A program made the translations under genes and the position numbers. Shown one piece after another: positions 47,401 to 59,565 of a stretch of DNA of 64,000 nt (the first letter of the stretch is position 1; each line of letters starts with the position of its first letter). The DNA is taken from contig NC_081412.1 in NCBI RefSeq assembly GCF_030272615.1, positions 667,681,852 through 667,745,851 on the forward strand, in the 5' to 3' direction. The notes beneath the pieces were generated by a model, which was given only the letters and a program-made list of their open reading frames with translations, did no database searches and was not told the origin of the DNA. The DNA is from Cryptomeria japonica (lineage: Eukaryota; Streptophyta; Pinopsida; Cupressales; Cupressaceae).

Positions 47401-50400
47401 AAATTAGGTGGTGTTGGGTCGGTAGATTCCTAATCTTCAGAGTCAAAATGCTCTGAAGCCCTCCCATCATGGGAACCAAGAGGAAGACGAACAACAAAAT
47501 TAGAAGTCTTCATAGACGGAGTCACAGGACTAGGAGTAGTAGAAGGCATAAATGGACTAGTAGTCTGATCAACCACAACCTAAGTTACCGGTACGTCTAG
47601 GTTTTCCCCCAAATCCGAATACGATTCGTCTTGGATTCGGATTCGGATACGATTCATCTTGGATTCGTCTAGGTTGACTTTCACGGAAGGAAAATGGGTT
47701 ATTTAAACCCTAAAACAAAAACAAAAGACGTATTTACGATTTCTCTTCGGCGACGGCAGCAGACAGAAAACGCATTTGGGATTTGTCCTCGGCAACACTT
47801 GTCTTCGTTTGTCCTCGGCAACACTTGTCTTCGTTTGTCCTCGGCTTACGACAACGGCTCACGTCTCACGGCTCATGGCTCACGACAACGCTCAGGCAAC
47901 AGCTCACGACAATGCTCAGGCGACGGCAGTAGTTTCTTCATTTGTTCGAGTTGAACAAAAATGTTTTAGACAAATGTAGTTTGTGCGAATGGTAATAACC
48001 ATGACGGAATCCATGGATGCTGTCGCAAACCTTCATCGTTAATAATGGAATATACAAAATAGATTTTTAAAAAGTATTATACATTATCTTAATATATTGT
48101 CCCGTAACCTATATATTAGTAGTTATATAATTAGATTACAAATTTAAAATAATATAAATTTTATAAGATATATTTAATATTAATTTATAATTAATATGTT
48201 TAATTTTTAATAATGAAATATATAAAATAGTTTATTTTAAAATTATTATACATTATATTAGTATATTGTTCGTAAAACTATATCTTAATAGTTATATAAT
48301 AAAATTATAAGTTTAAAATAATATTAAATTTATAAAGTATATATTTAATATATGTAATTTTTAATATATATAAATATTTTTTTAATTTAGAATTAATATA
48401 TTTAAATTTTAATATACATATTTATGATTTTTATATGTTTTTTATACCAACGTACCCAAAACGTACCCAGCTCCCTTAAATTTTTTTTGCCGTACCTGCG
48501 TACCGTACCCACGTACCCGATTCCGATTCAGATTCCGATTCGGTAACTTAGACCACAACATCACGACTGAAAATGAGACAATCTATCTCCACATCAATCA
48601 ACCTGTAGGCCTTGTGGTTGTCGTTGTAACCAATAAACGTAAGTGTTTGGCTCTTTGAGTCTAGCTTAGCACGTTTGGCGTCCGGAATCCATACATGAGC
48701 AGTAGAACCGAAGACTTTCAAATGGCCCACTTTAGACTTGCATCCTGACTAGGCTTCTTCAGGAGTCATCTTCTTAACGGCATGTGTAGGTGACCGATTC
48801 AGGAGATAGACTGCAGTGTAAACTACTTCAGCCCAATATTTCTTAGGAACATTGTGATGCTCTATCATAGAACAAGCCATTTTAGTAATGGTGTGATTCC
48901 TACGTTCAACGACACCATTCTGCTGAGGGGTGTATGGTGTGGTGAGTTGGCGTTTAATGCCATGTGTAGCACAAAATGTAGATAAGTCATTAGAACAAAA
49001 CTTCCCCCCATTATCTGACCTTAGAGTGACAATCTGAGAACCGGATTCTTTCTCGACTAAGGCCTTAAACTGCTAAAATGTACTAAACACATCTGATTTA
49101 TTTTTCAGAAAATACACCCACATTTTACGACTGAAATCGTCAACAAATAACAAGAAGTACCTACAACCGGTAACAGATGGAGTGTTCATTGGCCCACATA
49201 CATCAGCGTGAACCAACTGAAGAACCTTGGAGGCTCGCCAAGAATCACCATTCAAGAATTGTGTCCAATGCTGCTTCCCAACTCAACAAGCTGCACAAAC
49301 TCCATGATTTTGAGGTTGGATCTCAGGTAGACCAGCAACCAAACCCTCATGATATAACTAAGAGAGAGAGAGAGAGAGAGAGTGCACGTTTAAGTGCCTA
49401 TAACGTTGATGCCAAAATGCTCTGATGGATGTACTCCTAGCAACCAAAGCGTGTTCCTAAGAATCACCAGAATCAACAAGTTTGTACAAACCATGATCCT
49501 TGAGTCCCATAGCGATCTTAGGAGTCATCTTCTTAGGAACATCTAATTGAGGAGAATGCCTCATGATCTGACTAACGGAGAGGAGATTATGTTCCATGCT
49601 TGGAACATAGTAGACATCAAGAAAAATTAAGTTACTACCTCCTGAGTGAATCTGGACAATGCCCTTACCAGCAACTGTGTACTCTTCTCCTCCTCTGAAG
49701 ATTACTGAATTCGAGAATGGTTCAAATTCCATGAACCAATCCCGACGACGAGTAAAATGCCGTGAAGCCCTTGAATCAATATACCAGGCAGAAGAGCGGA
49801 CTGGATCTGCTATTCTCTTGGCCATAAAAGCATAGAATGCAAATTCTTTCTACTCAGAGTGCTTTGCGACGTTTGCCTTTTGTTGAGACCCTCCCTGCTT
49901 CTTATGTTCAGAAGCCAAACGAATTCGACACTCGGCCTTCATGTGACCAAACTTATGACAATAATTGCACTGAATGTTCTTCTTCTTCTTGCTGTCCTGA
50001 GAAGAACTAGAGCCTTTCAGCTGAGAAGATTGAGCCTTCCCTTTGTTCTTCACAAAAGATTTGGCAGAGAACGCTTGCTCGGTGGAGGTGGAACTGGTAC
50101 TGCTTCCAAACTGTTGGCGCCACCGATCTTGCTATAAAAGCTTGTTACAAAGATCGGAAAACTTCAAATCGACGTCAGTGGAAGTGATATTGAGCGTTTC
50201 GATGAAATACTCATAAGATTTGGGCAAACTCTTCAATGTGATGACAACCATGTCCTCTTCCTCCATGGTACAACCAATTGCCTCAAGTTGGTCATGGATG
50301 TCCTTGATTTTTGTCAAGTGATCCTGTAGAGTTATCCTCTCGTCCATCATAATCGAAAAGAGCATGTTCTTCAAAAAAAATGCTCGGCTCTTGTCAAAGG

Positions 50401-53400
50401 TTTCATGAAGACTCTTCAAATGATCCCATATCTCCTTCGCAGTTTTGTCGGACGATACCTAAGGTAGCTGCTCATCGGTGAGAGAGAGTTTGATGAAAAA
50501 GACTACTTCCCAGTTGCGCTCATCCCATTTGTCTTGATCTTTTCCAGCAGTAGTTGGACGTTGAGATGTGCCCAGAACAACTGCATCAAGACATCAATAC
50601 TCAAAAATCGCCAACATACGCTGCTTCCAGGTGTTGTAGTTGCGGCCATTGAATTTTTGGCTGCTTTCGAGCATTATATTCGTCGGAGATGCCATCACGT
50701 CACCGAAGTCGAACTGGTGAAGGCACGAAAAACAGAAGATCTAAACAAGTTCTCCAAGTCAGATTGTGAGGCAAAAACTGAAACCTTGGCACAGTTTTCA
50801 AGGTAAAATTTCCAGTTGACCCAGAAAAATCTGACGAAGACCCAAAAGAGCTCTCAAAAAAACCACAAGGAATTTGTAATCAGAATAATTTTTTGACTTA
50901 AGGGTAAAATCTGCGGGTTCAAAAACCAAGGCACGGAAAACAATGAAAAATCCAAAGGTAACTCAACTAAGGCTCTGATACCATGTTCAGCAAAATGAAC
51001 TTAACTGGTAAAAACTTGGTTATTTATTAACTGAAGGAAAGATTACATTTATAGAAATGAAAAATACTGTAGCAATTAAACTAACTAACTGCTACTGTAG
51101 ACATTTAAGATGTCTAACAGTACTAATTTTGACCATTAACATTACATAGAATTATTATTCTAACAAAACGATTACCTGACTTTGCCTTTGTCTCCGACAG
51201 GGCAAAGCCAGAGATCACTGTGATTAGAGTCAACGCCAGAACAATTGGAGTCTAGACACCACCGGAGGAGAATAATACAATTCAGGCATATCCAGAGCAT
51301 AACCATCGATACCAGGAAGGTCTGCATATCAGGATTAAAGGACAATAAGCTTTCGATTTGATTAAGGCCAGTCTTCAATATTCAGGCGGAAGTAGCAAAA
51401 AGAATACCTGGACATGTAACTCGCAAAAGGAACAGTATGTCAATCTTTCATTTTCAATATATGAACAGTGTGTTAAGGCGGATGATCTGAACAGTAAGAC
51501 TTGTTTTTGCCTCCTGTTTCTGATTAATATATGTACTCGTGATCTCGGTGTCTAAATATATTCTGAGACTCAATTGAGAGTTATTTGTTGTTGCTACCTG
51601 AGTCACTGTTCAATTCTAATATTATTTCATTCCTTTGATAATACTGGTGAATTCTAGTTAAATTATTCACTATGCATAAGTGGGTATCTTTCATTCCTTC
51701 TCTGAATTAAAAAATCCTTGATCACATCTAAAAGATCATCTTTTTGGCTTTAATTTCTTTCTTTTTGCAAACTGCCAAATCCTACAGATCTATAGGCAGA
51801 GTCAACTAATCCTTTACGATTTCCCAAAGATTATTTTCCTCTAATAGCAAGGTCACCCTAATCTTCCAAGGCAAAAAACTTAACGCATCATCCAACCTAT
51901 TCTCAAAATGGAGAGTACGTGATGCAATTAAGATATTTCCCATAAAATAAACTCTTCAAATTTGGAAATAATATAAATTAATCAAAAAAAAGTAAAATGC
52001 CTTTTAAAAAACCCTTAGTTACAACTGCTGTAAACCCTAGTTTGCATGGTTGCCCTAACCACTTCTGTAAAACCCTAGCTGCCTCAAATGCCAGTATTTA
52101 CAATTTCAATCCTTTGCTTCTGTCTAGCACTACAAGTGCAAGGCAAGAGTATGGAAGAATCATATAAGATAGTTTGGATAAGACTCTTGGACAACCTTAA
52201 CAAATGCTAATTGCACAAAAACTACTAAGTCAAAAACAAGCAAAATATCAAACAGAGATATTCTGTAGAGTAAACCATGGAAAAGATATGGATCGACCCT
52301 AGAGCCTCCTGGATTTACTCCAGGGGCTCTACACATCAGCCTTGAGCTCACCTATTCTGGTTCTTATACCATGTGTGAAAACCATGGAACAATAAGGCCT
52401 TGATCCTGGGACCTCCCAAGTGTACTTCACATCTAAGTCACAAGGTTCGAATTCAACAGCCATGAAATTCGGATGAAATTCGACAAGAGAAAAATTCGAA
52501 AAAAAATTCGGATAAAATTCACCTTCTATAATTTTGTTTATTTTTAAATATATGTATACTTCTAATAAATTATCAGAATAGCGACCCTTGTTGGAGAAAA
52601 TCCGAGGGCGACCCAGCAATTGCAGACACCCATAACCCAATAGATACAAAGCATATACAAAGAATACCCACGACCAGCTGAGTTGTGTTTAGAGGCGGAT
52701 AGCAGTGTTTTATAGAGGAAATACAATTAAATTCGATTTTTTTTATAGAAGTTTGAAATTCGATTAAATTCAAACCTCATCCATGAAAATCGCCATATCC
52801 TGTGACTTAGCTTCACATCATCTGTTTTCAAATCATAGCCTACAAATATCCCAAATTCCCAACTATATTTCTATATGTCCATTATTTTCTGAGATTGTTG
52901 AACAAGACAAACTTTTCATCTTTTTATGGGTTGAAAGTGTAGTGTAAATACTTTCACTATGTTTAATAATCAGCATGATTGGGCCCTGCATGCCTGTATT
53001 TATCAAATATGCTTGGGAAAGGAGTTGTATTGTGTATCCCAATATGCCTAGATCAGGCAAAAAGTAACCTAAATATGGCTGGATATGCAGTGACATCCAG
53101 ATCTCAACCAGATATATTTTAAGAGATATAATACCCATAAATCAATGCAAAGAGAAGCAATGGTAACAGAACCTTAAATTCAGAAGCAAGAAATAACAAC
53201 ACACAATATAACAATCAATTTTACCCTAGAAAACCTTTTCAGAAAAAACTTGATAAAACCATTCACAATGCAAGATATTTCTTATGTGTGCTTAACACCA
53301 ATCCACATGCGAGTATTTATAGGCACTTTGCTATAGTAAACCACTAACTGGGTTAATATACCCCTAGCCAGGTCACTTCTCTAGGCTCCAATGATTGTAA

Positions 53401-56400
53401 GAACGTGTACCATCTATAAGGGGTGTAGATCATGCAAAGAATACAACACATACCCAACACATGACACTTGAACGTTTAAAAATTAAAAGATAACAAAACT
53501 TACTACAATAACCTTAGCTAATCCACTTAAAGGTATGGACAAAAATGTATAGGATTCATGCATTGTGTTTTCTAGGAAAATTGTACAAAATGTTTGTATA
53601 AACGTCTAGGTCAATGCATTATTTTTAGGTCTATATGAATGGAAGATCTCCTTTCATAAATAGCAGCTTGTTCTTTAAACCATAGAAGCATAAATCACAA
53701 AAAGATCACAAGTAATCATGAATCACCGGAGCTCACAAACCCCCACCCCCCAAAATTATCACAACTCTTTTTAAAAACTGTTGTCAACAATTTTTTACCA
53801 CTTTTTTCAAAATTAATCATGATTGAATAGCAAAAAACCTGTCTGAATCATGTCTATTAAAAATGTATATATCATTTAAGTAAAAATGGTGTCCAAAGAA
53901 AACTATCACTTAAACCATAAAGCCAGTTTAAATGTATACATGACTAAGTCACTAGAAAGGCAAGAATGAACTCGAATATTGGAACCAAACCTGCGTTTGT
54001 AACCTCGTCTTAATAACATCAAAAGGAGTTGTAAATAGTGCTGCGGTTGAGCCTGCTAACCCTCCAAAAGCAAGCTGTAAGAAAACAATTTATCCAATAA
54101 TTGTTAGTCGTGGCTGTTTATTAAAGGAATTTACTGAATCAAAGTCACTGTTAGGCACTTGTGGAATTGTCCTCAGTTTTTCGTCATACATCAGACATTT
54201 GTGGAATCTGACCTGATTGCAAGATTGGTACTTTAATCAGAGAATAAGAACACTAAAAGAAACTCTCTATACACAAAAGACAAAAAAACAAACCGTCTGC
54301 AATGTGCTAAGCTGTTTATCTTTTGTATGATTCCGCATAGCAAAATGTTTCAGACCTTCATATGTATAAAACTGTCAAAGATATAACCAGTATAAGAGTT
54401 AAAAACTCTTCTGCTCAAGAAATCAATGTAAATCTTTCATGCAAAAGACACAAAGAACCCTGAGTTTTCATTAGAAACTGGAGAAAACCAAACAAATATT
54501 TTTGTCTCAATTTTCTGCATCATCAATTAACAAGCTAGGATTTCTAATTTCAAACCTTTATAATTTGTCAAGAAGAAACATAGTTAATGTCAATTTATTA
54601 AATAAGAAAGCACAAGTATCATAGAAACCATCTATACAACCCACTACCAAGCACTTTGCCGGATACCAATCACAAAATACACACACCTTGATCACAGATT
54701 GTGGCACATTCCTGCAAAGAACTGCGCCCCACCCAGCATATAACATGGGGAATCCACCTTTGTCAATAACGCTTCTTAATGCCAACCTGTAGGAACCAAC
54801 AATGCCATACAAACATGAAACAATGCGATGACAGAACCAAACAATAATGAAAATTAAAAAAAAACATTAAGGAGGATATTAGAAAAGCCCAGTAATCTGA
54901 TAGATTTCAGATATTGTAATCAATAAAAATTTCAAAGAAGTCTGATCCTAAAACAAACAGAAAAGCATTCAGTTTCAGTTGATTGGGTGGATCACTCATC
55001 CTTCTAAGACTTGTACTTGAGAAGGAAGAAAAATAATTAAATTCAATTGTTTCTGAGCAAATTTGAAGAGTCGGAATCAAACTAGGACAAGGACCAGTGT
55101 CCTGGATTTGTGAACCACCCCAAATGGAATAGCATGTCCATGAATAACAAAATAAGGACAAAAATGGTCTTTACCATTTTTCGCAGCAGGTGAAAACATC
55201 ACTTAAGGGAATAAATCAGGCAAACACTTTTTTCAGCACCTAAACAATACCATGTACAGAAAAACGGCAGAAACAAACCATTTACCAGCAAGTTTTATTG
55301 ATTCTCCTCTTTTTGTATGTTAAACACTCCAATTCCTCTAGTCAGCCCATGTGCTCATTGTTTGGCATAAATATACCCCGTAGGGTATGTGCTAGCATAT
55401 AGAGGGATCTCACTGATAATTCTGAACGAATTTGAGAATTTTATTCGAAATCCACCCAAGATGCTGACAAAGTTCCAATCTTTAGCGATAGGTCTTGTAC
55501 TTATTTGTTGAATCAACAAGTATTTTCACTATGTTGCAGGTGAGAGGACACAGTAAGTCATGCAAGACATTCTTGAGAGTCCTCATAAAAGGAATCCGAC
55601 TTGAACAAATTAATTGATAGCTATGTTCCCAATTGGCAGAAAAACCTGCATACCTGGGTATAATTTGATTTGAAATTGGCATCAGCTAAGAAAACGCCTG
55701 CTGATTCATTTTTTGGGGTTAGATTCATTTGAAGCCATTCATGAGCATACCCAGGAGAATCCATCTTGATAGAGGCATTTCAAGGTAGTTCTAGCGGCAG
55801 GCCAAAATTCCAATGTATTCTGTTTGACTTTTTGACCATTAAAAAAAACCCTGAACAAAAGTAATTTAATGTTTTCAATGTGCATTTGATAAGCCACAGC
55901 CAACAGCAAAAAGCGATCTTCAAGAATCTAATTTGACCTACAGAGCAACACCACATAGATGGTGATTTTGTAGGAAGATTTAACAAAGTTGTTGCCCTGG
56001 GGATTTCCTGTGGTGGACATGAGGATTGCAGCAATGATGAGGGGGAATTGAAAGGAGGACTCCATTACAACTCACCTCAGGATGTGCTCAATGATAAATT
56101 GGGGGATTACTGATCCACTTTATAAGAGAAAAAAGTACGTTGCCTTAGATGGGGCCACAAATCGAGTAAGCAGCAGTCTTTTTGTTGCAGCCTTAATAAA
56201 CTGTGGCTGATTATCACACCCGACTGTATTAGTGCCTACACCAAGTCTCTTAATTGATTTCAGAGCTCCCAAAAATTAAAGTTTTCCATTCACAGTCAGT
56301 ACATTAATTTAATTAAATTATATTTATGTATTTAGGGAAGAATTTATACTCTTACCATTTCTACTAATTTATGTGTTAATTTAATTTATATATTTCTGCA

Positions 56401-59400
56401 TTAGGCCTCTCTAGACTCAGGTATCTCTACAATTTATTTATTTGTAAATATTGAATAAACATTTAGAATTAAGGGTTCAAATGCCATACCACTGTATATG
56501 GTAGGAGTACATTAAAAAATTAAGTTTTATAGCTCAAACATTCTGGTAGTAACAATGTAAAGCTAAATAAATTATATTAATAAAGCCGAGTATAAAGAAA
56601 AAGGAAAACAATCTCAAACATAAATATGTTACAATAAATATCAAGTTTGAGGAATTGATATGGAATTATTGCATACTGTATTTCAAACTTCTAATATCTC
56701 TGGTAATTTTGTTTAGCACATGCATGATGTGTGGTCTTTTGAATCCAATTCCTCTTTTTAGGCTGCAAATGCCAAATATGTATATAATTATGATTTTTAT
56801 ATTTAGTTTTGTACAGACGTACCAGAACACCAAATTTTTGTCATCTTGGTTGTAATCTAAGCAATACCATTTAACTCTTACATTTTTTTATAAAGACTCT
56901 TCTCAGCCGAATTCTGTTACTGTTTACCTCTATTTCCTAGCACGAATATCAATTTGGTCCTCTTGTAATCATGTATATTCCTTGTTGTAGCTTTCATCAT
57001 CATGACATAGGAGAAATCTCCTTCACCATGTTAACAGTTGGATATTTTATGGGATCTAGATGATATATTGCCAGTTTTTGAGATCAAGCTCATATGATGT
57101 CAGAGTTTTGAATAAATATTATATATACATTTTGACAGACGACCAAATCATTGAACATAATTGACCCCCTGAAATCAATTAATCACCAAAAATTAATAAT
57201 TACAATAATTTGCTGATGATAATGCCACATGATATAAGAAGCACTTCAAAAAAGTAAACAGCAATTATCTCTCAAATAAAAAGCAATAAAATTCAAATTA
57301 TGTGCTACAGAATTGATCAACGTAAGACCTTAATACAAAAACATATAAATAAGTTTAATATCAAAAGCTAAATACCAGCTATTGCGATACTGAGATCCAA
57401 CTTGCATCTGTTGCTTAATGCAGTCAGTAGGAGTATAGATAAATGAGGTTGCAATACTTGCACAACCACCTGCAATGCAATGTGCAAAAGCATGGTATTC
57501 CTGTATGAGAAAGACTATAGTAAGATCACATGCAAAAAAAAATTCCTCTGATGTATCATTGAAATCAAGAAGTATCAAAGTACACCATTTGCAGGCATGC
57601 AATGGAATCTGATCCCATTTGCAACAATGCTTTCTGAAGATGCATATATATAGAGAGAACATCAACACAGAAAGGAAGAAGATTGTAAGCACATGTTAAT
57701 CTCCCTGACACCCACTTAAAGAGAAGCAATGGAATGAGATTGAACTTGCTATTTACAGGCAACAGGAAAAGCCATGATAAGCAACCATCCAAGTTTCTTA
57801 AGCCAAAATATTGCGATTCAATCATATTACTCATGCATGTAATCTAAACAGTAAAGAGGACAACGATAAATCTTTACCTTTGCCAAATGAGGTAGTAAGG
57901 CTGCCTTCACAGACTCGTATGTAAAGGTATAAATGCCTGATATAGGTGCAGATGATGCCAGGTTACTTCCTATACCTCTGTACAAACCTACCATGCCTGA
58001 AAAAAAAAGCAATCATAACTGTCATTCACTAGTACTGCAACATAAGAGAAAATCTAAAACAAAATTACCAGATGCAATAATGCATATCACAATATTCTAC
58101 TCCTCGTATTCAGTCAACTTAAAGTTTGAATATGTCAGAGGGCAATTTGAAACAGATTGTGAAGAAGCATACCTCTCTCTGACAATATTGAGCCCAAATT
58201 ACGGAAGACTGATCTGTGTCCCACAGAACGAGATTGAATTACTGTCTTCACAGTATCAATTGGATGCAACCAAAGGCTTACAAATGTCCCAGCCAATGCT
58301 CCTGCAAGAGCATTGGTTCCTGGTTTTGGAAACGGACTTTCCGAGTTACCCTTTTGTGAATGACTATCTATTCTCAAAGATTCTTTATTCCTGACTAATT
58401 CCGAAAACTGCGTTGATCTATCAGCCAATATGGCTAGTCCAGATTCTTTTTCCAAACTAGAACAAACAGGTGGTGCAAGTTTCTGTAATGATGTGGCAGA
58501 ATCTGATATGCCTTCGAAAGTTATTGAGGAAATATTTTTTGAACACAAATGCTTCAGGCAATGGTGCAACTTGACTGGGGTAAGCTCAGATGTTGAAGCA
58601 GGAATGCCAGAAGTTCTCTCTTTGTCCACATTTTTACACAAGTCATTCATTGAAATAGCGAATTTCTTGCAATGGTTGTCACTTATTATGTTAAGAGGTT
58701 TGGATGTTGGCTGTACTCTTAAACCATCTGACTTGGGAATCTTATTTACTGTTTTCCCTTTAAACTTTTCTGAAAAACTTTCCAAACCTCCTGAGATACC
58801 ACCAAGTACAAATCTTAACAGTTGAAACTTCTCCGTTACATCAAATCTTGAACATATCTGACCTTTGCACAGCCTCCCAAACCTGCAGAGCTCTTTTAAG
58901 TGATCACATGGCCTTGTTGAATCACAAACCCATCCTTTAGCACCTGTGGCGCATTTCACTCTTTCCCCACAAACATATCTATCGCCACTTTCAAGAAACA
59001 AACCAGAAGAAATATTCTGGCTGGAGCTCAAGAAGGAAATTCCAGCATGCTCACTAGAACAGAGATGAAATAAGGGAACCTGTTGAATTGATTTCTGAAA
59101 CTGAAACTTAGATCGACCACTGCTGGAAAAACTGCTTGAGCCATTCAGGCCAGGATCAAAAGATTGACCATTGACCCCAAACAACTCAGTAGCATCAACT
59201 TTTTCTGGCCTAGATAGCAATGAGTCGACCTTCCAGCTATCAATGACAATGAAATTGAATAAAAGACCATTAGAGTTATCAGAGTAGCTGTTCTCTTGAG
59301 CATCAAAACACAAACCCAAACCCCCTGAGAAAGGTTCTATTACAGATCTAGATATTGAGCAGACGAGAGTTCTTGAACCTGATGCAATGTGCCTCGTCGT

Positions 59401-59565
59401 AAGCACATCACCTATATGACCCAAAAGTGAGAGGCAGTAATTATGCAATGTATTAGAACTACTTTGCAAAGAAAATTTGTGTTTCTTATTCTGCACCAGC
59501 ACTGATGTCAGTAGATTAGTTGAAAGCCAATGGTATTTCACAAATGGCTTACCCTCTGCTGCCAT
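41461..59565 (-). CDS. Mitochondrial carrier (SLC25 family) protein with long N-terminal extension
   Basis: Eight exons on the minus strand: 59565-58173, 57996-57878, 57500-57376, 54786-54687, 54371-54294, 54074-53991, 41950-41865 and 41632-41461. All junctions are GT-AG, the frame is kept throughout, and the product is 718 residues. The carrier domain begins near residue 418 (NALAGALAG). Three carrier signatures mark the three repeats: PIDTVK at 435, PTDCIK at 528 and PFDVIK at 622. It ends with RGLLPRLVIYISQGALFFASYEFFKRVL and a hydrophilic tail. Family members sit in an organelle inner membrane and exchange small metabolites; the substrate here is unknown. From memory it is closest to Arabidopsis At4g11440. 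Residues 1-417 are Ser- and Cys-rich with no known domain, a length well beyond the usual 300-residue carrier. The ATG at 59565 is the first in a long open exon. Introns are 176-377 bp except intron 3 (2.6 kb) and intron 6 (12 kb). Confidence 0.92.
42493..43057. mobile_element. hAT-like element (565 bp), diverged relative of 31204-32350
   Basis: Flanked by the perfect 8 bp target duplication CAAATAGT (42485-42492 and 43058-43065). The ends are CTATGTTCCACCGAG and, in reverse complement, CTTGTGCTCCACGG. Its left part (GAGTTTTGGGAACAGGGACA..., GTGTTTCC) matches the reverse complement of the right end of the 31204 element in word order. It has no coding capacity. Confidence 0.75.
43400..44960 (-). 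mobile_element. Copia retrotransposon fragment, broken
   Basis: The minus strand shows a gag piece (about 44880-44960), a CCHC zinc knuckle near 44440-44490 and an integrase stretch near 43560-43640 (IKALRLDNGGEF type). No LTRs were found for it. It is a broken fossil fragment within the carrier gene's intron 6, in the same orientation as the gene. Confidence 0.7.
47580..48551. mobile_element. hAT-like non-autonomous element (972 bp) inside the Copia element
   Basis: Flanked by the perfect 8 bp target duplication ACCACAAC (47572-47579 and 48552-48559). Terminal inverted repeats CTAAGTTACCG / CGGTAACTTAG are exact over 11 bp. The left subterminal part repeats GATTCGG/GATTCGT words, and the right part repeats CGTACC and CCGATT words. 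The middle has a GC-richer part (47740-47960, with a repeated CTCGGCAACACTTGTCTTCG) and a strongly AT-rich part. No transposase is seen. It splits the Copia coding region, so it is younger than that element. Confidence 0.88.
49361..49382. repeat. (GA)n simple repeat
   Basis: A run of about eleven GA units within the Copia element. Confidence 0.9.
52433..52810. mobile_element. hAT-like MITE (378 bp)
   Basis: Flanked by the perfect 8 bp target duplication CTTCACAT (52425-52432 and 52811-52818). The ends CTAAGTCACAAGG and, in reverse complement, CTAAGTCACAGGA agree over the first ten bases. Subterminal AAATTCG / ATTCGGAT words recur near both ends. It has no coding capacity. Its end resembles that of 47580-48551 (CTAAGTTACCG). 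Confidence 0.85.
54787..57375 (-). other. Intron 3 of the carrier gene, nothing else seen
   Basis: 2.6 kb between the exon ending ...QYRNSW and the one starting LALRSV. Short open stretches occur, but there is no domain, LTR or terminal repeat that I can support. Confidence 0.75.

Larger units (their letters stand above)
45491..51146 (-). mobile_element. Copia retrotransposon with short LTRs, broken, carrying a hAT-like insertion
   Basis: LTRs 45491-45657 (167 bp) and 50984-51146 (163 bp), TG...CA, about nine substitutions apart (about 5.5%). The flanks TAGCA / TAGAA form a near-perfect 5 bp target duplication. On the minus strand the primer site TGGTATCAGAGCC adjoins the right LTR and a polypurine tract (TAAGGGAGGGTAT) the left one. 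Parts in order: gag (about 50800-49850, with CNYCHKFGHMKAEC), protease (about 49825-49460), integrase (about 49430-48720), reverse transcriptase (about 47340-46540) and RNase H (about 46300-45910). It is broken, with about ten breaks, and interrupted by a DNA element at 47580-48551. It lies in the sense orientation of the carrier gene intron. Confidence 0.93.
41951..53990 (-). other. Giant intron 6 of the carrier gene (12,040 bp)
   Basis: Bounded by exon 6 (ending ...RLQTQ, donor GTTTGG) and exon 7 (starting IPGSPTYYEG, acceptor GTGCAG). It holds hAT-like elements at 42493-43057, 47580-48551 and 52433-52810, a Copia fragment at about 43400-44960 and a Copia element at 45491-51146. The remaining parts (51150-52430 and 52820-53990) show no gene. 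Confidence 0.88.

Noticed and set aside
51172-51400. Minus-strand segment reading PGIDGYALDMPELYYSPPVVSRLQLFW in one frame, like a host exon
   Set aside because: No matching neighbours or splice-linked exons and a stop soon after. I cannot name the family, so it is not called.
57933-58394. 153-codon plus-strand open stretch
   Set aside because: It is antisense to carrier exons 1 and 2, which have clear homology and splice sites.
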